DNA from: Thalassiosira profunda
Taxonomy: Eukaryota; Bacillariophyta; Thalassiosirophyceae; Thalassiosirales; Thalassiosiraceae
Length of the DNA: 11,115 bases
Assembly: GCA_036939355.1 (NCBI GenBank)
Contig: JALLAP010000682.1
Span: 1 to 11,115, forward strand
Direction of reading: 5' to 3'
The translations under genes and the position numbers were made by a program. Every line of letters begins with the position of its first letter. Positions within the stretch are counted from its first letter, which is position 1. Below, one piece after another: positions 8,378-11,115 of the stretch. The notes beneath the pieces were generated by a model, which saw only the letters and a list, made by a program, of their open reading frames with translations, had not been told where the DNA came from and ran no database searches.

Positions 8378-8707
8378 CGCAAGATGTGCACTGCAACAGC
8401 TGCCGTCCCCAGCTACCGCGCCGCCGCCGCTTCTTGGTCGTTGCCGGGTGGCAAGGGGGACGCTATGTACGGGAGAGATGATGTGGCCGAGCGATGTGGA
8501 ATGCGAGGGAAGGCGAGAAGGAAGGATGCTCTCTCAAAAGACCCTGCAGCAACCACTCATTTTCCATTTTCTGCCGCACATCAAACAAAGCACTCCTCCC
8601 CGGCGACGCCGCCCCGACTGATCGACCGGACGGGCCGCTTCTGTCGTCGCCGCGTAGGCGTAGGACGCTGCTGTGCCATTGCAATTCAGAGTCGTCCACT
8701 CGCTGCG
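8378..8707. promoter_or_regulatory. Shared upstream region of the divergent ORC4 and plastid MBL genes
   Basis: The two start codons point away from each other across 330 bp (338-384 bp if later MBL starts at 8747 or 8762 are used), so this stretch probably carries both promoters. The heptamer GATGTGG occurs twice in direct orientation at 8480-8486 and 8493-8499, 13 bp apart, which could be a factor-binding pair or chance. I see no clear TATA box or CCAAT box. The plus-strand reading frame stays open across this region and into ORC4, but it lacks plausible protein content and is taken as chance. Confidence 0.45.
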
Positions 8708-10565
8708 ATGAGACGGCGGCTCGATGCACCACCCCCAACACCTTCGATGTCCTCGCTGTCAATGAAACTCCTTGCAGCGCTGGCGTTGGCGCACTCGCTG
8801 CCTCTGCGGGGAGCGTCGGCGTTTGTCATCTCGCCCAGAAACGGAGCACCAGCAGCGATTCCATCGACTGCAAATAGACACATCACATACCAAGCTGGCT
8901 GCCCGTCGAGAGCATACAGAACATTGCTCTGGGCCGAGACATCGGACGATGGCGACGTGAGCGATTCTTTGAAAGGAGGTGAAGCTGCCAAAGGAGCGAG
9001 CGCAAAATCGTCTGCCAAGGTGGTGGGGAAATCCAAAGCTGCCAGGAAGAGTGCGGGCGCGTCAAAGAAGCAGACTAGGAAGAAGAAACAACAATCGACG
9101 AAGAAACCGTTGGAGATAGCGGCCAAATCCCTCACTCCCTCCCAATCCACTTCCGAGGCCGTGCAATCGCAGCAACCCAATGAAGAACTCGACGCCGAGC
9201 AAGACTACGCGTTCAACATCCCAAAAACGGGATACTCCCTCGCCGACCAACTTGAGAACGAAGGTCTGGACAACCGCGAACGCTTCGAGACGACGCTCAC
9301 CCCGATACTGGTGGGTCTACAGGAAAAGGGAGCGGTGGAGTTTCAATACGACGACGAGGGATTTCCCATTGGCTTTCAGGAGGCAGTGGATGACGACGAC
9401 ATGGAGGGTAGAAATCACCAGGGCGTGGCACGCATAGACACCATTTCGACCCTGGGCAACGCGGGGGAGGAGCCGGTGCGGTGGCTCTTGTCCCTGGGAG
9501 AGGCCAACGAGGGCGAAACCGAGTCGTTTGCGATGATCGACGTGCCCCCCTATTCGGACGGGCTGGCGGAGGAGATACGATCGTTCATGGATCCAGAACA
9601 CAATGCCACCTCTGATGGCGCGCGGCCAAGGAAGGCGTCCCTGGATGCCATCCTCGTTACGAACCAGCAGTGCCTACACTATGATTCCTCTCCGGGGGTG
9701 TACGTGACGCGCCAATCCGACTTGAAGAAGTGGAAGGAGGCCTTCCCAGACGCAGAGGTGGTCATGTATCGTTTGGACATTCCCCGAGAGTGCCGCGAGG
9801 AGGTGACGCAGGTTTTGGACGGGTACGGTCCCTGGGGATGGGACGAAGAAGGCGGCGCGTCGGAGGATGCCGGTCGTCCGTGCGGGAAGTTTCTGGAAAC
9901 GGGCCGGCCACTGCAAGTCGAGGAGTGGGACGACAATACCAAAACGCAGGTACTCAATAACGGCGAGCTTCCTCCAGACGACCAAATGGACGACGATGGC
10001 GATGACAGCGGCAAAAGCGAACACGATGATAGGGATTCGCTGTACTCCCCGGAGTCAATACGACAGAGGGAAGAAAATCACCGGCTGTTGGCAGTCTACA
10101 CCCCCGGCCACACCTTTGGAAGCGTGACCTACGTATTCCCGCAACGCGGCATTTGCTGCTCGGGGCACACCCTGCCTTTGGAAAGTGCCGCTCCCACCGA
10201 AGGCGACTCCGACGACGACGAGAGCACGGGGCCGTCCCCCGTCGCGCCGCAGGGCCCTCGGCTGGATTACCAGGGCTACCTCGCCACCTCCGCCTCCCGC
10301 CCGCGCCAAATGTCGTCGGCGTCGTCGCTTATCAACAGCTACATCGATCGGTTCCGGGTGGTGCTGCCCGCGCGTGGGGACATGGTGGTGTTGGATTCGG
10401 AGACGGAGGCGCGGAAGAGGGAATTGATGGAGAGCATCGGCTTGTATCGCAAANATGGTGGTGTTGGATTCGGAGACGGAGGCGCGGAAGAGGGAATTGA
10501 TGGAGAGCATCGGCTTGTATCGCAAAGTCTCGGAGATTTATGGGCGCCTGGGCATCGTGGAGTGA
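8708..10565 (+). CDS. Plastid-targeted metallo-beta-lactamase-fold protein with degenerate active site (3' end disrupted by assembly duplication)
   Basis: Three in-frame ATGs (8708, 8747, 8762) precede the signal peptide; 8708 is chosen because only it has a purine at -3. Residues 20-38 form a signal peptide ending Ala-Ser-Ala, then Phe39, followed by a Ser/Arg-rich transit peptide: the bipartite plastid signal of diatoms. A Lys/Ala/Ser-rich linker spans about 89-140. The MBL-like domain covers about 255-582. Recognisable parts are Met-Ile-Asp-Val-Pro (276-280), Ile-Leu-Val-Thr (315-318) at the usual metal motif, Gly-Tyr-Gly-Pro-Trp (372-376) and Thr-Pro-Gly-His-Thr (465-469). It most resembles the plant and cyanobacterial MBL proteins of the At4g33540 type. 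The usual metal ligands are mostly replaced, so hydrolase activity is doubtful. Reading breaks at N 10454; dropping the N and one 72-bp copy gives 594 residues ending at TGA 10563-10565. Read literally, the frame shifts and runs to 10621. Confidence 0.75.
8765..8824 (+). other. Signal peptide and ASAF plastid-targeting cleavage motif
   Basis: The encoded segment is a Lys followed by Leu/Ala-rich residues and then Ala-Ser-Ala-Phe-Val, with Phe39 encoded at 8822-8824. In diatoms and other algae with red secondary plastids, an aromatic residue, usually Phe, at the first position after signal peptide cleavage directs import across the inner plastid membranes. The 30 residues that follow have Arg, Ser and Thr but no acidic residue until the Glu near 78, as expected of a transit peptide. 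Confidence 0.8.
10382..10526 (+). repeat. Exact 72-bp direct duplication flanking a single N
   Basis: Bases 10382-10453 and 10455-10526 are identical, and the only ambiguous base in the window, N at 10454, lies between them. The repeat unit plus N is 73 bp, so the second copy is read out of frame. Skipping N and one copy restores an in-frame end of 12 more residues and a TGA at 10563. This is most simply two overlapping contig ends joined without merging, not a biological repeat. Confidence 0.95.
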
Positions 10566-10604
10566 GTTTAGGTCTACGAATAATGTGGAGTTCAAGTTGT
10601 TTGG
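10566..10604. other. Very short convergent spacer between MBL and proline-rich genes
   Basis: Only 39 bp separate the repaired MBL stop from the stop of the opposing gene. Both transcripts must extend into each other or end within a few tens of bases. The stretch is AT-rich and contains AATAAT at about 10579-10584, which could act as a poly(A) signal variant for the plus strand. Confidence 0.4.
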
Positions 10605-11115
10605 TCAATATCGACCCTTGAACTTGTCATGCAGCGCCGTTCGTCCGCTTCCGTCTTGATCTTCCGGTGCAGTCCACACATCTTTCTTCGGATCGAATGC
10701 GACCGCCGCCTTTCGTGCATTAGTACCCCCCTGCTGCGATGCCGATTGATTTGACTGTTCACGAGCCTGCGCTGGCTGAGACATCGCCTGCGTCAATGCC
10801 GCAAGGGTGCCCTGCACTCTCGCTGGCGGGCGCATGGGCCCCAGTTGCCGTTTCTTTTTCATGTCCGGCTCCGCTGCTCCCTTTGGCTCAGCAGGAGGAG
10901 GCATTCCCCTCGTGTCAGTAGGTGGCGCCATTTCGCCAGCCGGCTCAGGCGATTTTGGTTTCGGCGGAGGCGGAGGTGCCATCATCGTGGGAGGCGGCGG
11001 CGGCATCAGCAAGGTTTCAGCGGTCTCTGCCACTGGGGGTGGTGGTGGCGGGGGCATCATAAGAGAATCACTCTCCTCGGCCTTTGCAATCTCCTCATAT
11101 GGCGCCGGCTTCCTC
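10605..11115 (-). CDS. C-terminal part of a proline-rich protein, possibly kanadaptin-like (5' partial)
   Basis: The frame is open to the right edge, so the N-terminus is outside; 169 residues are visible, ending at TGA 10605-10607. An internal Met-Met near 11060 is unlikely to be the true start, because the upstream codons continue as plausible acidic coding sequence. The visible part has an acidic Tyr-Glu-Glu-Ile segment, three polyproline runs of 5-7 Pro preceded by Met or Ala, a Lys-Lys-Lys-Arg-x-x-Gly-Pro basic motif, a Gln-rich stretch and a final block: Trp, then Gln-Asp-Gly-Ser-Gly-Arg-Thr and a Lys-Phe-Lys-Gly-Arg-Tyr end. From memory, the Gly-Pro motif plus a Trp...Gln-x-Gly-x-Gly-x-Thr...Tyr ending recalls the C-terminus of kanadaptin (SLC4A1AP) proteins, which carry an FHA domain upstream. 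That identification is tentative. Polyproline runs usually bind SH3, WW or profilin-type partners. Confidence 0.7.
   Translation of the reverse strand, partial: RKPAPYEEIAKAEESDSLMMPPPPPPPVAETAETLLMPPPPPTMMAPPPPPKPKSPEPAGEMAPPTDTRGMPPPAEPKGAAEPDMKKKRQLGPMRPPARVQGTLAALTQAMSQPAQAREQSNQSASQQGGTNARKAAVAFDPKKDVWTAPEDQDGSGRTALHDKFKGRY

Noticed and set aside
8060..8707. Extension of the MBL reading frame upstream into ORC4
   Set aside because: The frame begins at TTG, overlaps the ORC4 N-terminus in antisense, and encodes low-complexity Arg/Pro-rich sequence. It would bury the signal peptide more than 200 residues inside the protein, which is incompatible with plastid targeting.
10454..10621. The Gly-rich C-terminal tail of the MBL frame read literally after N
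   Set aside because: It is the second copy of the 72-bp duplication read out of phase and then 3' non-coding sequence, not a real domain.
11036..11060. GGT/GGC-rich repeat as a possible microsatellite or G-quadruplex element
   Set aside because: It encodes a polyproline run in the minus-strand gene and is explained by that coding content.
1..11115. Search for mobile elements, tRNAs, CRISPR-like arrays, prokaryotic operons or a defence-type system
   Set aside because: No terminal repeats, transposase, reverse transcriptase or integrase motifs, no regularly spaced repeats and no recognisable tRNA fold were seen by eye. The genes are typical eukaryotic single units.

Overview
The window looks like nuclear DNA of a photosynthetic stramenopile, most likely a diatom. 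The reasons are: long, apparently intron-free eukaryotic genes packed closely on both strands; a eukaryotic replication factor (ORC4); and a protein whose N-terminus is a signal peptide ending in Ala-Ser-Ala-Phe followed by a Ser/Arg-rich transit peptide, the classic bipartite plastid-targeting signal of diatoms and their relatives. Species cannot be fixed from the sequence alone.

Layout, left to right. (1) 3-3458 (+): the 3' part of a very large gene for a polytopic membrane protein with about 11 membrane segments, a cytosolic part with two separated Cys-x-x-Cys pairs, acidic serine patches and a long C-terminal coiled coil; I do not recognise the family. (2) 3659-5320 (+): a complete 12-segment major facilitator transporter resembling the SLC49 (FLVCR/DIRC2/MFSD7) group. 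(3) 5414-8377 (-): a complete, unusually long origin recognition complex subunit 4 with a disordered N-terminal extension of about 300 residues and a basic insert inside the AAA+ domain. (4) 8708-10565 (+): a plastid-targeted metallo-beta-lactamase-fold protein whose metal-binding motifs are mostly lost; its 3' end is damaged by an exact 72-bp duplication around a single N. (5) 10605-11115 (-): the C-terminal part of a proline-rich protein, possibly kanadaptin-like.

Genes 2 and 3 converge with 93 bp between stops, and genes 4 and 5 converge with 39 bp after repair of the duplication. Genes 3 and 4 diverge from a 330-bp shared upstream region. Nothing suggests that the five genes form one pathway; this looks like ordinary compact nuclear sequence. 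I found no RNA genes, transposons, CRISPR arrays or viral remnants, and no convincing new multi-gene system. The points most worth following are the degenerate plastid MBL protein, the elaborated ORC4, the unknown membrane protein, and the assembly error.
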